From positions 1-53,109 of the forward strand of contig NZ_WNKT01000027.1 in the NCBI RefSeq assembly GCF_009720725.1: a stretch of DNA of 53,109 nucleotides, given 5' to 3'. Positions 39,107 to 48,900 of this stretch are shown one piece after another. This DNA comes from Allochromatium palmeri. GTDB lineage: Bacteria > Pseudomonadota > Gammaproteobacteria > Chromatiales > Chromatiaceae. The notes under the pieces were generated by a model. It saw nothing but the letters and a program-made list of their open reading frames with translations, was not told where the DNA came from and did no database searches. A program made the position numbers and the translations under genes. Within the stretch, counting starts at the first letter, position 1; the number at the start of each line of letters is the position of its first letter.

Positions 39107-40020
39107 TGATCTGAAAACCACGGGACTTCATAAATCGCGCGATCCGTGCCGGTCGCGCCCCGCTGCCCGACGATCCGCGCCGCAAAAGCCTGAGCCCGTT
39201 CGAGGACGGTCGCCAGCGGCCAGCCGTGGATCAAACCAAGCAGCGTGACCGACGCGAACGCATCCCCCGCACCAACCGTATCGACCACGTCCAGCGCGTG
39301 CGGCGGCGCAACGAGCACTGGATCGGCGTCCTGGGTCAATCCAAGCGCCCCCTCAGCGCCGAGCGTGACGATGAGTCCGGTGAGATCGTGACGCTCCAGA
39401 AACCGTTGCGCCAGCTCGGTCAAGGCCGACTGCGAATCCGGGTCCGACGCCAGCCAGCCCTCGTGCTCAGGCGCGGCATCGGACAACCGCGCCAGCTCAT
39501 CGCGATTGAGCTTGACCCAATCGGCCTCAGTCACCAGCTCGCGGGTCTGGTCGAGCGACCACCAGGGTTCGCGCAGATTCACATCGAGAAAGATCAGATC
39601 CGGCCCCGCGCTCTTGAGTTCATCGAGCGTGGCCGCTGAAACCGGTTCGCGCAGCGCCAGGGTACCGTGATAGAGCAGACCACCCGGCGTGATGTCCTCG
39701 GGTGCGCGCACGAAGTCATAGGCGCACTCAGGCACGATGTCGTAGCTCGGCTCGCCATCGATCAGACTGACCTGGACCGCCCCCGTCGGATGCGTCGGGT
39801 CGGTCTGGAGGCAGGACGTAATCAAGCCCCAGTCTTCCATGCCGGCGCGAATCCGCTCGCCCTCAGTATCTGCGCCCACGGCGCTGATGAAGCGTGGCGC
39901 GGCACCGAAGGCCGCCAGATGCCAGGCGACATTGAAGGGCGCGCCGCCGAGCACCTGACGCCCGTCGGGGAAGTGGTCGAATAGAACCTCACCAAAAATC
40001 TGTACATTGGGATGGGTCAT
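39094..40020 (-). CDS. fruK: Fructokinase (PfkB family)
   Basis: A 308-residue ribokinase-fold sugar kinase. The N-terminal GEVLFDHFPDG and GGAPFNVAWHLAAFG are typical of fructokinases, and DTVGAGDAFAS holds the catalytic Asp and anion hole. It phosphorylates fructose released by amylosucrase from sucrose. It comes 58 bp after spp and belongs to the sucrose set. The 3' end overlaps the convergent yoeB by 13 bp. Confidence 0.92.
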   Translation of the reverse strand: MTHPNVQIFGEVLFDHFPDGRQVLGGAPFNVAWHLAAFGAAPRFISAVGADTEGERIRAGMEDWGLITSCLQTDPTHPTGAVQVSLIDGEPSYDIVPECAYDFVRAPEDITPGGLLYHGTLALREPVSAATLDELKSAGPDLIFLDVNLREPWWSLDQTRELVTEADWVKLNRDELARLSDAAPEHEGWLASDPDSQSALTELAQRFLERHDLTGLIVTLGAEGALGLTQDADPVLVAPPHALDVVDTVGAGDAFASVTLLGLIHGWPLATVLERAQAFAARIVGQRGATGTDRAIYEVPWFSDHQPS

Positions 40021-40078
40021 GGTCGGGGCCTTTTCGGTTGGGCGCGTTTAGCGCCTGATGTCGGTCTTGAGCGTCGAG

Positions 40079-40915
40079 TCAGCCGATCCGATCCGCCAGA
40101 TCGGGCCTGAAGTGCGCGATGCCTTCCAGGATGCCGGCGCCATAGTTTCCGTTCAGTCCACGCCAGCCGCCCTGAGCGCAATAGAGCCGCTCGGCCAGAC
40201 CCAGCACGCGCGACTGCTCGATCGCCGTCTCGCGTACATCTGGATGGGCGTTGGCGACCAGGATCGCACGCACCGGACTCACCAGAACCTCCAAGTCGTT
40301 GCCGCTGTCGCCGGCAAAGAGCGCCATATCCAGATCGCACCCGATGCGGCAGATCAGGAACTCGATTGCGTGGCGTTTGGAGGCATTGGCCGGCAGGATA
40401 TCGAGCAGCCCGACGCCGGCGGCCTCGTCGATGCTCCAGATCAGATTGGCGCGCGTCTCATGCGCCTCCAAGCACTCGCGAATCCGCGTGCGCAGTGACT
40501 CCGGATCGAGATCGGCCGGGGTGTAATAACTCAGTTTGAACGCGCCTTGCTTCTCGGCTTCCTGCGGGCGCAGACCCTCGACATCCGCCAGCCAGCCGGC
40601 GATGTCTGCCGGTCCGGCCCAATCGACGCCGATTTCGGTCTCCCAGTCCGATACCCGCTCCCAGGCACCGTCGACGATGGCATGGAGACTGGTCCCGACA
40701 TCACCGATCATATAGTCCGGAACCGGCAGGTCGTATTCGGCAATCGCCTCCTCGACCAGTGCCCGATGTCGCCCCGTGACATAGACCAGGGTCACATCCG
40801 GTTCCGCGACCAGCCGCCGCAGCCAGGGGCGCGACTCAGGCGACTCAGGCTCGCGCCCGTTCGGGATCAGGGTGCGGTCGAGATCCGTGCACAGCAACAG
40901 CGGTCGACGGCTCAT
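40079..40915 (-). CDS. spp: Sucrose-6-phosphate phosphatase (HAD superfamily)
   Basis: A 278-residue HAD phosphatase that releases sucrose from sucrose-6-phosphate. Motif 1 CTDLDRTLIPNG carries the nucleophile and acid/base Asp. YVTGRH is motif 2, and FAGDSGNDLEVL is motif 4 with the Mg-binding Asp residues. YMIGDVGTSLH is characteristic of sucrose phosphatases. The start overlaps the sps stop (ATGA at 40912-40915), so the two are translationally coupled and the intermediate is probably passed on directly. Confidence 0.94.
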   Translation of the reverse strand: MSRRPLLLCTDLDRTLIPNGREPESPESRPWLRRLVAEPDVTLVYVTGRHRALVEEAIAEYDLPVPDYMIGDVGTSLHAIVDGAWERVSDWETEIGVDWAGPADIAGWLADVEGLRPQEAEKQGAFKLSYYTPADLDPESLRTRIRECLEAHETRANLIWSIDEAAGVGLLDILPANASKRHAIEFLICRIGCDLDMALFAGDSGNDLEVLVSPVRAILVANAHPDVRETAIEQSRVLGLAERLYCAQGGWRGLNGNYGAGILEGIAHFRPDLADRIG

Positions 40916-43083
40916 ACGCTTGGCTCCGGTTCCGGTGCGGCGGCAGGCGTGGATTCAGACTCCGGCACACGGCAGGAGCGGAAGAAGTCGTAATGCTCGA
41001 TCGCTTCCAGGATGCCCTTGGCATGCGCCTGCTCGGCGAAATAGATGCGGTCGAGATCCGCGAGCTGTGACAGCTCCTCGTGATGGCGGTTGGCGACCAC
41101 CACCGCCAGCGTGTTACCGCGCATCATGTCCTCATCGGCCCCCGAGCCGCCGACCACCAGCACATTCTCCAGCGGAATGCCGAAGCGATGCGTGACATAG
41201 CGCACCGCCTGGCCCTTGCTGGCGCGGATCGGCACGATATCGAGGAACTGGCCGAAGGCATGGATGACATTGACGCTCAGCTCGCGCGTGCGTAGCAACG
41301 TCGAGATTTCCTCGACCGAGGGCGCGATCGTCGGATCATAGTGATAGGAGATCTTGAACCGGCTTTGTTCGATCTTGCGCTGCGGCACCAACCCAGGGAT
41401 CTCGGCCAGCGCCCGGCGCACCGCGCGCGGACTCCAGAGATGATCGACATGGTCGACCCAGTAGTCGTCGAGCACCAGTTGGCCGCTGTAGTGAATCTCG
41501 GTGCCGAGACTGGTGATGAGCACGTCCGGGACTGGGATGCCGTGGCGCTTGAGTTCGATCAGCACCGAGTCGAGCCGTCGCCCGGTGACGATGCCGAAGT
41601 TGGCGCAGCGCTTGTTGCGCTTCATCATGGCTACGAACTGCTCGACGCCCTCGGGATCGCCGAGCAGGCTCTGATCGAGGTCGGTGAAGAGTGCGCGGTC
41701 GCGATAGACCAGACTGCGGCGCATCGGCGGGGTGCCGGGGATTTGCTCGTGACGCTCGGTCAAGGGTCCGACCTGCGCGCGATAGGTCTCGGCATGGGCC
41801 GGCCAGGAATAGAATCGGCGCACGCCGGCCAGACCGTTTTTGGAATAGGTCTGCCAGGTTTCGCGATCTTCCAGGATCGTCAGCAGGGCCTCGGCGATCG
41901 CTGTCCGGTCGAGCGGATCGACCAGCAGACCATTCTGGCAGTTGCCGATGATGTCGACCGGACCGCCGTTTTCGGTCGCCACCAGCGGCAGGCCGGTGGC
42001 GGCGGCTTCGAGCAGGGTCAACCCAAATGGCTCAGTGAGCGCCGGATTGATGAAAACCCCGCCCGAACGCGCCACCAGCCGGTAGATGTCGGCCACCTCA
42101 TCGGCGGTGTGATGCTTGGGGAGCGCAACCTGACCATAGAGATCATGGGCGTCGATGGTGATGAGGATGTCGGTCAGGACGGTACGCGCGCCCTCGTCGA
42201 GATCGCGGATGTCGTCGCGGTTGCCGGCGATGATCAGCAGATTGGCCAGTTCGCGCAGACGGGGACTCTCGGCGTAAGCCTCGACCAGGGCCACGATGTT
42301 CTTGCGATGGTCGGCGCGCGAGAGGGCGAGGATCAGCGGTTTGTCCGGCTCGTCGAGAAAACGCTCGACCACCTCGGCGAAGGGCGGCAACGGGTCGTCG
42401 GCGGCCGGGGGATGGAACTGCTTGAGATCGGTGCCGGGCGGGATGACGCGCATCCGCTCGGGCAGATAATAGTCGTAGAGTCCGTATTGTTCCTCGATCT
42501 CGTTGTGGGTACTGGTAATGACCAGCTCGGCCGTGGCCAGGGTCGTTTCCTCGGCATCGATACGGCGCAGCATGTTGTAGCGCGCGTCGATCTGGTCGCT
42601 GTCGAGACCGGCAGCCAGCAACCGCTGGCGCTTGTCGCGTCCGAGCGAGTGACCGGTGTGCACCAGCGGCACGCCGATGAGATTGGCCAGTCGCGCGCCG
42701 ACATAGCCGGCGTCGGCGTAGTGGCTGTGGATGAGGTCGGGCCACTGACCCTGGTCGTGCAGAAAGGCCGTCAGGTTGTCGACGAACGCGTCGAGATGGT
42801 CCCAGAGCTGCTCCTTGGGGAGATAGCCCTCGGGGCCGGCGTCAAGGCGCAGGATGCGCGTCTTCTCACTGAGCACTTCGATGGGGTCGGCATAGTCAGG
42901 GCTGACCGCCGGATCGACGACGCGTCGTGTCACCAGATCGACGCGCGAGACGTCGGCGCGCTCGCCGAGCGCGCGAGCCAGATCGACCACATACTTGGTC
43001 TGTCCGCCAGTATCCGCGTCACGTCCGAGTTCCAGGTCATGGCCACGGATCAGGCCGTGGATACTGAGCATCAGGATATACAT
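40912..43083 (-). CDS. sps: Sucrose-phosphate synthase with C-terminal phosphatase-like domain
   Basis: A 723-residue enzyme that makes sucrose-6-phosphate from a nucleotide-glucose and fructose-6-phosphate. The GT4 catalytic part (about 1-460) has MLSIHGLIRGHDLELGRDADTGGQ at the N-terminus, the HSHYADAGYVG segment, and the donor-binding NPALTEPFGLTLLEAAATGLP. The last 250 residues form a HAD domain like that of sucrose phosphatase, with FTDLDQSLLG at motif 1. Its motif 4 reads VVGGSGADEDMM instead of GDSGND, so it may be catalytically impaired; a separate spp gene follows. In halotolerant bacteria this pathway makes sucrose as an osmolyte. A GGGAGA lies upstream of the start. Confidence 0.95.
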   Translation of the reverse strand: MYILMLSIHGLIRGHDLELGRDADTGGQTKYVVDLARALGERADVSRVDLVTRRVVDPAVSPDYADPIEVLSEKTRILRLDAGPEGYLPKEQLWDHLDAFVDNLTAFLHDQGQWPDLIHSHYADAGYVGARLANLIGVPLVHTGHSLGRDKRQRLLAAGLDSDQIDARYNMLRRIDAEETTLATAELVITSTHNEIEEQYGLYDYYLPERMRVIPPGTDLKQFHPPAADDPLPPFAEVVERFLDEPDKPLILALSRADHRKNIVALVEAYAESPRLRELANLLIIAGNRDDIRDLDEGARTVLTDILITIDAHDLYGQVALPKHHTADEVADIYRLVARSGGVFINPALTEPFGLTLLEAAATGLPLVATENGGPVDIIGNCQNGLLVDPLDRTAIAEALLTILEDRETWQTYSKNGLAGVRRFYSWPAHAETYRAQVGPLTERHEQIPGTPPMRRSLVYRDRALFTDLDQSLLGDPEGVEQFVAMMKRNKRCANFGIVTGRRLDSVLIELKRHGIPVPDVLITSLGTEIHYSGQLVLDDYWVDHVDHLWSPRAVRRALAEIPGLVPQRKIEQSRFKISYHYDPTIAPSVEEISTLLRTRELSVNVIHAFGQFLDIVPIRASKGQAVRYVTHRFGIPLENVLVVGGSGADEDMMRGNTLAVVVANRHHEELSQLADLDRIYFAEQAHAKGILEAIEHYDFFRSCRVPESESTPAAAPEPEPSV

Positions 43084-43339
43084 CGCGTTTAATCTCCCGG
43101 TCTTGGCGACCGCGAGCGGCGGTGCCTTCTCGTCTCCATGGTTTTCAGGGTAAAAGACTTTGCCACTGATGCCAATCGTGTCGTCTTGCTCCCGGCAGAC
43201 TGGAGCACGCGACCATCGCTCGAAATTGATGCATACGTTCGATCAACGTACATTGGCCTGCGTCAAGCCAATATCTCAGCGTTCGCTCAATTTTACCGCT
43301 CGGTTCCTGAAAAATGAGGCAAGCTATGCGCACTTGCAT
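43084..43339. promoter_or_regulatory. Upstream region of the sucrose genes
   Basis: This region should contain the sps-spp-fruK promoter on the minus strand. It includes the dyad ACGTT-CGATC-AACGT at 43235-43249, a candidate regulator site. No confident -35/-10 pair was found. The decayed IS sequence begins just beyond it. Confidence 0.35.
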
Positions 43340-44480
43340 CCTGAGTCAGGACACCCATGGACACGGCCCCTACGGTCACCCGCATCGAACGGGTTGATGA
43401 CATCCCACTACTCTTGGCGCAATTGTCCAAGATGGGGGTCGCCTCGTTGCTCGACGAGCACTGTCCGATGCACGGGAACTGGCAAGGGCTGGGCCTCGGT
43501 GAGGTGGTGGTGGTGTGGCTGGCCTACATTCTCAGCGAGGGAGACCATCGCCTCAACCGGGTTCAGGGCTGGGCGGGCGGTCTCTTGATGACTTGCTTGC
43601 TGGCCTGGATTTTGCATACAGTGTGATCATGTGCCGCGAAGGAGTTATCCTTTGTTCCTCGCCCGCGAGGTGCTCCAGCGGCTCGTTGATGAGTTTGAGA
43701 GCCGTCCGCGCGTCGACACTGAACACGAGAAGGTCTAGTCCGACATGTTCATCCGTCTGCACAAAAACGCGCGCACCACGCCGGCCATCCGCCGTGAGAT
43801 CCAGTCCTCGACGCTCCCGATCCGCGAGCTGGCCGAGCGCTATGGGCTGAGCCGTCAGACGGTCTCGAAGTGGCGCCGGCGCTCCAGTACCGAGGACGCC
43901 TCGCACCGTCCGCATCGTCTCCACACGCGCCTGACGCCGGCGCAGGAGGCGGTGGTCGTGGAGTTACGTAAAACGCTCCTGTTATCGCTCGATGACCTGT
44001 TGGCCGTCACCCACGAATTTATCAGCACCACTGTCTCGCGCTCGGGCCTGGATCGCTGTCTGCGCCGTCATGTTGTCTCCAACCTCCAGGCGCTCAAGCC
44101 CCAACCGATTGACGCAGAGGCGCGCCCGGTCAAAACCTTCAAGGACGATGAGCCAGGCTTCGTGCATGTCGATGTCAAGTATCTGCCATGCATGCCAGAC
44201 GAGGACCGCGCTCAGTACCTCTTTGCCGCCATTGATCGGGCCACGCGCTGGGTTTATGTCGAGATTCTGCCTGAGAAAACCGCCCAGAATGCTGCCGGCT
44301 TCCTGGAGCGGCTCATCGCCAAGGCCCCGTTCAACATCACCCGTGTCCTGACCGATAATGGCAAGGAGTTCACCGACCGCTTCTGCGCCACCGGCGAGCG
44401 TGAGCCCACCGGACGCCATCGCTTCGACCAGGTCTGTTCAGCCAACACCATCGAGCATCGCCTCATTCAGCCGCGCGCGA
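43340..44480 (+). mobile_element. Composite of two truncated insertion sequences
   Basis: Fragments of an IS1634-like and an IS481-like element lie end to end. Neither has a full transposase, so the block is immobile on its own. A short coding-like fragment (FLAREVLQRLVDEFESRP) between them, at about 43650-43738, has unknown origin. Confidence 0.65.
43357..43626 (+). pseudogene. IS1634-like transposase, N-terminal DUF4277 fragment
   Basis: The first 70 residues (IERVDDIPLLLAQLSKMGVA, the CPMHGNWQGL loop and VWLAYILSEGDHRLNRVQGWA) match the DUF4277 region at the start of IS1634-type transposases. After GWA the sequence changes to an unrelated hydrophobic tail and stops, so the catalytic DDE domain is gone. 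The break must fall near 43575. Confidence 0.7.
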
Positions 44481-44629
44481 ACAGCTCGAGAATCACGCGC
44501 GGCGTGGGAGAATGCCCCGTCCGGCTTGGGGAGCAGGACCGAAGACGCAAGGACCGCTCGCTTGCGTCGGCGGCGTCCGTTCGCGCCCGATTGACGCTCT
44601 CCATCGGCGGGAGTCACCGGCGCCGATAG
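43745..44629 (+). pseudogene. IS481-like transposase, 3' truncated
   Basis: A helix-turn-helix (IRELAERYGLSRQTVSKWRRR) at about 27-47 is followed by the rve catalytic core with Asp in FVHVDVKYLP and Asp in VLTDNGKEF. The sequence stays IS481-like to IEHRLIQPR, then diverges at about 44479 into unrelated DNA. It never reaches the third catalytic Glu, which normally lies in the following MVERFNGR-like segment. The residues after that point (to 44629) are read through by chance and overlap the 3' end of the AraC gene. Inactive remnant. Confidence 0.8.
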
Positions 44630-45633
44630 GAGCCGGGCGGGACACCGACATGACGCGCGAAGGCTAGGGTGAAATTATTGGTGTGCGCATAGCCCAGGCG
44701 TTGGGCGATCTGCTTGATGGGGACTTCGCCCTCAGTCAACAGGGCGCGGGCTTCATCCATCCGCCAGCGCGTCAGACACTGGAAGACACCGGCGCCGTAG
44801 AGATCGCGAAAGACCGCGTTGAGACGCTTTTGGTTGAGACCGACCCGCCGCGCAAGCTGCTCAACCGAGGGCGGATCGGTCAGCTCGGCCATGAGGATAT
44901 CGCGCGCCATCCGCGCCTGGCGTTGCTCGACGCTCCCCGCGCCCCCTGTCTGCTCGCGCGCGTCGGACAGGTCAGCAACCATCTCCACGATCAGATCGAG
45001 AAACTTGCTCTGTAGATGCAGGGCGCGCATCTCGCCTGAGTAGGGCGAGGACCGGATCTCGGACAGAATCCGCCGCATATTGACCGAGACTCCGGGCTGT
45101 GCGACCACCGGGCAGGCGCGCCCCTCCAGCAGATCCCGCAACGCCCTGGGAAGCGGCAGGCCCTCCAGGATGGCTTGCAAACGCCGCACCGTCATCATGG
45201 GTGCGATCAGTCGATTGGGCTCGCCCGGCTGATTGCGAATATGGCATGGACCAGCGCCCGCCGAGATGAAAAAGAGTCCATAGCGCTGCGGCGTTTCGAT
45301 GATCGCCCGATCCTCCCCCACCCTGAGCCAGGTGCGTCCGGCGTCCGGGATCCGCAACTGAACCAGGGGTTCTGGATGCTGGACCTGTCCCCACACCGAT
45401 CCCGCGCGATGCCAGAGACCGCGATACTCGAAGAGGCCCGCGCCCTCTCCGAGCGGCTCGAAGCTCAGGCGCTCCTCGCCCACCTCCGGCGGCAGCGGGC
45501 TGGGTCCATCTCCCACATCCGCCGAGCTGGGTCCACCGTCGAGCCGCCACTGCCCCAGGAAGGGAACCTCGGTGGCCGCGGGATTCGGGGCGTTTCGCGG
45601 GTCGGTCCGCGCGTTCTCAAAGCTATTCATCAT
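44614..45633 (-). CDS. AraC-family transcriptional regulator
   Basis: A 339-residue regulator with a C-terminal AraC DNA-binding domain of two helix-turn-helix motifs (about 240-338): PPSVEQLARRVGLNQKRLNAVFR and VPIKQIAQRLGYAHTNNFTLAF, ending in the usual HVGVPPGSYRR. The N-terminal 220 residues resemble the variable sensor part of PchR-like regulators, but no ligand motif is clear. It is divergent from the giant surface protein gene across 283 bp, which makes that gene a possible target. Starts at 45633 or 45630 are equally possible. Confidence 0.9.
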   Translation of the reverse strand: MMNSFENARTDPRNAPNPAATEVPFLGQWRLDGGPSSADVGDGPSPLPPEVGEERLSFEPLGEGAGLFEYRGLWHRAGSVWGQVQHPEPLVQLRIPDAGRTWLRVGEDRAIIETPQRYGLFFISAGAGPCHIRNQPGEPNRLIAPMMTVRRLQAILEGLPLPRALRDLLEGRACPVVAQPGVSVNMRRILSEIRSSPYSGEMRALHLQSKFLDLIVEMVADLSDAREQTGGAGSVEQRQARMARDILMAELTDPPSVEQLARRVGLNQKRLNAVFRDLYGAGVFQCLTRWRMDEARALLTEGEVPIKQIAQRLGYAHTNNFTLAFARHVGVPPGSYRRR

Positions 45634-45916
45634 ATCTACTCAGGAGTGCGCCCAAGGGTTCGCCAGGATCTCCGGCAAGCATAGACCGATTCAAGCTGCG
45701 TCCAGAGAGAAAAAGATCACGATTCAGCTCGACCCGTTCATCCCATTCATCCCAATCCTCATAGTTCTTGCTCCCAGTGCGCATAGTTCGCGGGCTTACC
45801 TCCGTCCGACCTGGCTGTTGAAATAGCGGGAACGCCGATTTGCGATGCACCGCTCCCGAGGCACTGTCTTGGGCATCGCGAAACATCAGCTAACGGGAGC
45901 GTTGAGGTCAGCCGCC
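45634..45916. promoter_or_regulatory. Divergent leader region with a possible pseudoknot
   Basis: This 283-bp gap is partly AT-rich in its left half. At the right end two inverted repeats interlock: GCGATGC 45842-45848 with GCATCGC 45873-45879, and CGCTCCCG 45851-45858 with CGGGAGCG 45894-45901. A GAGG ribosome binding site at 45904-45907 follows directly, 9 bp before the ATG. Confidence 0.45.
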
Positions 45917-48900
45917 ATGAGCACCAATCGCCGGACCCTGGGCCACGCCCTATTTCTGACACTCGCCCTGCTGATGCTGCCCGTCTGGGCCTGGGGGGCT
46001 GTGATCTATGTCGATGCCGGGGCCAGTAGCGGCGGCGATGGCAGCTCTTGGGGTAGCGCCTACAACAGTCTCGTCACCGCCCTGACCAGCGCCAGCAGCG
46101 GCGACCAGGTCTGGGTCAAGGCAGGCGTGTACCGACCCGGTTCCGCCGCGACCGATAGCTTCTCCATCCCCGCCGGTGTCGCGGTCTATGGCGGTTTTGC
46201 GGGTACGGAAAGCAGCCTGGACGAGCGCGATTGGAAGACCAAGGTCACCATCCTCTCCGGCGACATCGACGAAAATGATACCAATGGTGATGGCAATTTT
46301 ATCGCCGAATCCACCTCGAATATCGTCGGAACCAATGCCTACCATGTGGTGTGGCTCGACGGCAGCGGAACACCCACCATCGGCAGTTCCACCCGGCTGG
46401 ATGGCTTCACCATTACCGCTGGTGACGCGAATCTAGACGTGAACACCAACGGCGGCGGCCTGTATTGCAAGATTTGCAGTCCGACCCTGGCCAATCTAAC
46501 CTTCATCGGTAATCGAGCGATTCATGGTGGCGCGCTCTTTGTCGATGGTAGCTCCGGCGGTTATCCAGGCAACGTCCAACCCACGCTCGCCCAGGTCGCT
46601 TTCCTGAACAACAGCGCAGCAGGCAGAGGCGGCGCCGTAGATATCATGGGCACCGAAGGCAGCGAATCGGCTACCGCCCCCAAGTTTACCAATGCCCTGT
46701 TCCGCGGCAACACTGCCATTCGCGGCGGCGCCATTTGCACCACTTTCGCTCAACCGGTTCTGACCAACACGACCTTATATGGCAATACCGTATCGGGCGA
46801 CGGGGCAGACGGCGCGGCGATCGATTACAGCGGCAGTTCCTTGAGCCTGATCAATACCATCGTGTGGGGCAATGCCGGTGGTACCAAAGCCGTGCTCAGT
46901 ATCACCAGCAGCTCTAACCCCCTCATCACCTACAGCCTCATTCAGGAAGGATGCCAGTCCTGCGGCGTCGGCAATCTCGAGCTCGACCCGCTCTTCACGG
47001 ATGCGATCAATGGCGACCTGACTCTCAAGTACAACTCTCCAGCAGTGGATGCTGGCGCCAGTAACGCAATTGGCCTGATTGGTGTGACCACCGATCTGGC
47101 CGGCAATCCTCGATTCCACGATGTCCCGGCCATAACCGACAGTGGCTATGGCAATGGCACGGACCCCATTATTGTAGACATGGGCGCCTATGAAAATCAG
47201 AGTGACCAGGAAAATCAGGTTCCGACGGTAACCGGCCTTAACATCACCGGCACGGCAGAGGCGGGTTTTACGATCACCGGCCGTTACACCTTCGATGATC
47301 CCGAACTCGATCAGGAAAACATCGACTCCGATGGTTCCAGCTATCGCTGGGTGCGCTCGATCGATAACGATATCGACACCATCGGCGATAACATCGAACG
47401 GGCCAACGGAAGCACCCAAGGCACGGATGTCAACTATCTTGTCGGCCTGGCCGATCGGGGCGCCTACTTGTTCTACTGCGTCACCCCCGTGGCCCGCACC
47501 GGGGCCACTCCCGGCGATGAGGATTGCTCCAGCGGCAGCCTGGTCGCCAACGCGCAAGCCATCTGGCGCGTGAAGCAGGATGCAACCGGCGAAGAGAGCG
47601 GCGCCGACTGGAACAACGCCTATACCAACCTTCAGGATGCCTTGGCCAATGCCTTGGCCGATGCCGTGAGCGGTGATCAAATCTGGATCGCGGCCGGCGT
47701 TTACTATCCAGATGTCGGCCTATCCCAGGTCGACAATGATTCAGCCTCGACCTTCAAGATCCCATCGGGCGTGGCGGTATATGGCGGCTTCGCGGGCGAC
47801 GAGACCGCACTTGACCAGCGGGATTGGGCGGCCCATGTCACCGTGCTCTCCGGCGATCTCGGGCAGGACGATACCAATAAGACCACCGATGGCGTGGTCA
47901 CCGACACCGGCGACATCGTCGGCATCAATGCCTGCCATGTGGTGACCTTCGACGGCCAAGCGACACCCGTCATCGGGGTGCCGGCCGACTCAGCCGATCT
48001 GAGCGGTGTGGTCGTTACCGGCGGGGACGCCAACGCCAGCGGCGGTTGCGACCTGCCCCATGGCGGCGGTCTGCTGTGCGATGCCGACGCGACCGGGGGC
48101 GAGTGCAGCCCCGTGATCTCGAACACCATCTTCCGCGGCAACCGAGCCGAGGGCGACGGCGGGGCGCTCTATCTGAACGCTGGCGCCGGCCAGGCCAGCC
48201 CCAATCTCATCAACGTCGCGTTTCTCGCCAACAGCGCCGCCAACGGCGGCGGCATCGGCAGCAGCGCCGACACGGTCGGAGACGCCAGCGTCCCGGCCTT
48301 GTTCAATGTCAGCTTCAGCGGCAATGAGGCATCGAGCAACGGCGGGGCCATGCACAATGTCGGCGGGGTGAACCCAAGCCTGACCAACAGCATCCTCTGG
48401 GGCAACACAGACGGGGGCAACGGCCCCCAGATCTACAATACCGGCGGCGCCACGCCCAACATCCAGTACAGCCTGATTCAAGACTCCGGCGGCAGCACCG
48501 CTTGGGATTCGGACCTCGGCACCGATGACGGCCACAACCAGGACGCCAATCCGCAGTTCATTGATGCCGCCAATGGCAATCTCCGCCTGAGCCTGGGCTC
48601 TCCGGCCATCGATGCGGGGACCAATGATGCCGTCATTGGGACATTCGATCTCGGACACTTAGATCGCATCTTCAACACCACGGTCGACCTCGGCCCCTAC
48701 GAGTATCAGGGCTTGGCCTTGCTGCCCGCCGCATCGATCCCGGCCGACGGTGAGGCGCTGGCGCCACCCCATGCCGGTGACAGCCTGACGCTGCAATTCA
48801 ATCTCCCGATGCAGGCCGCCACCAGCGCGGACGACTGGATCGGGAGGAGTGATGGCCCACAAATCCGCCTCGTCAACGACGACAGCGGGGATATCATTCT

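Noticed and set aside
43145-43339. 64-codon minus-strand open frame upstream of sps
   Set aside because: No ribosome binding site and no familiar features; it lies in the expected promoter region.
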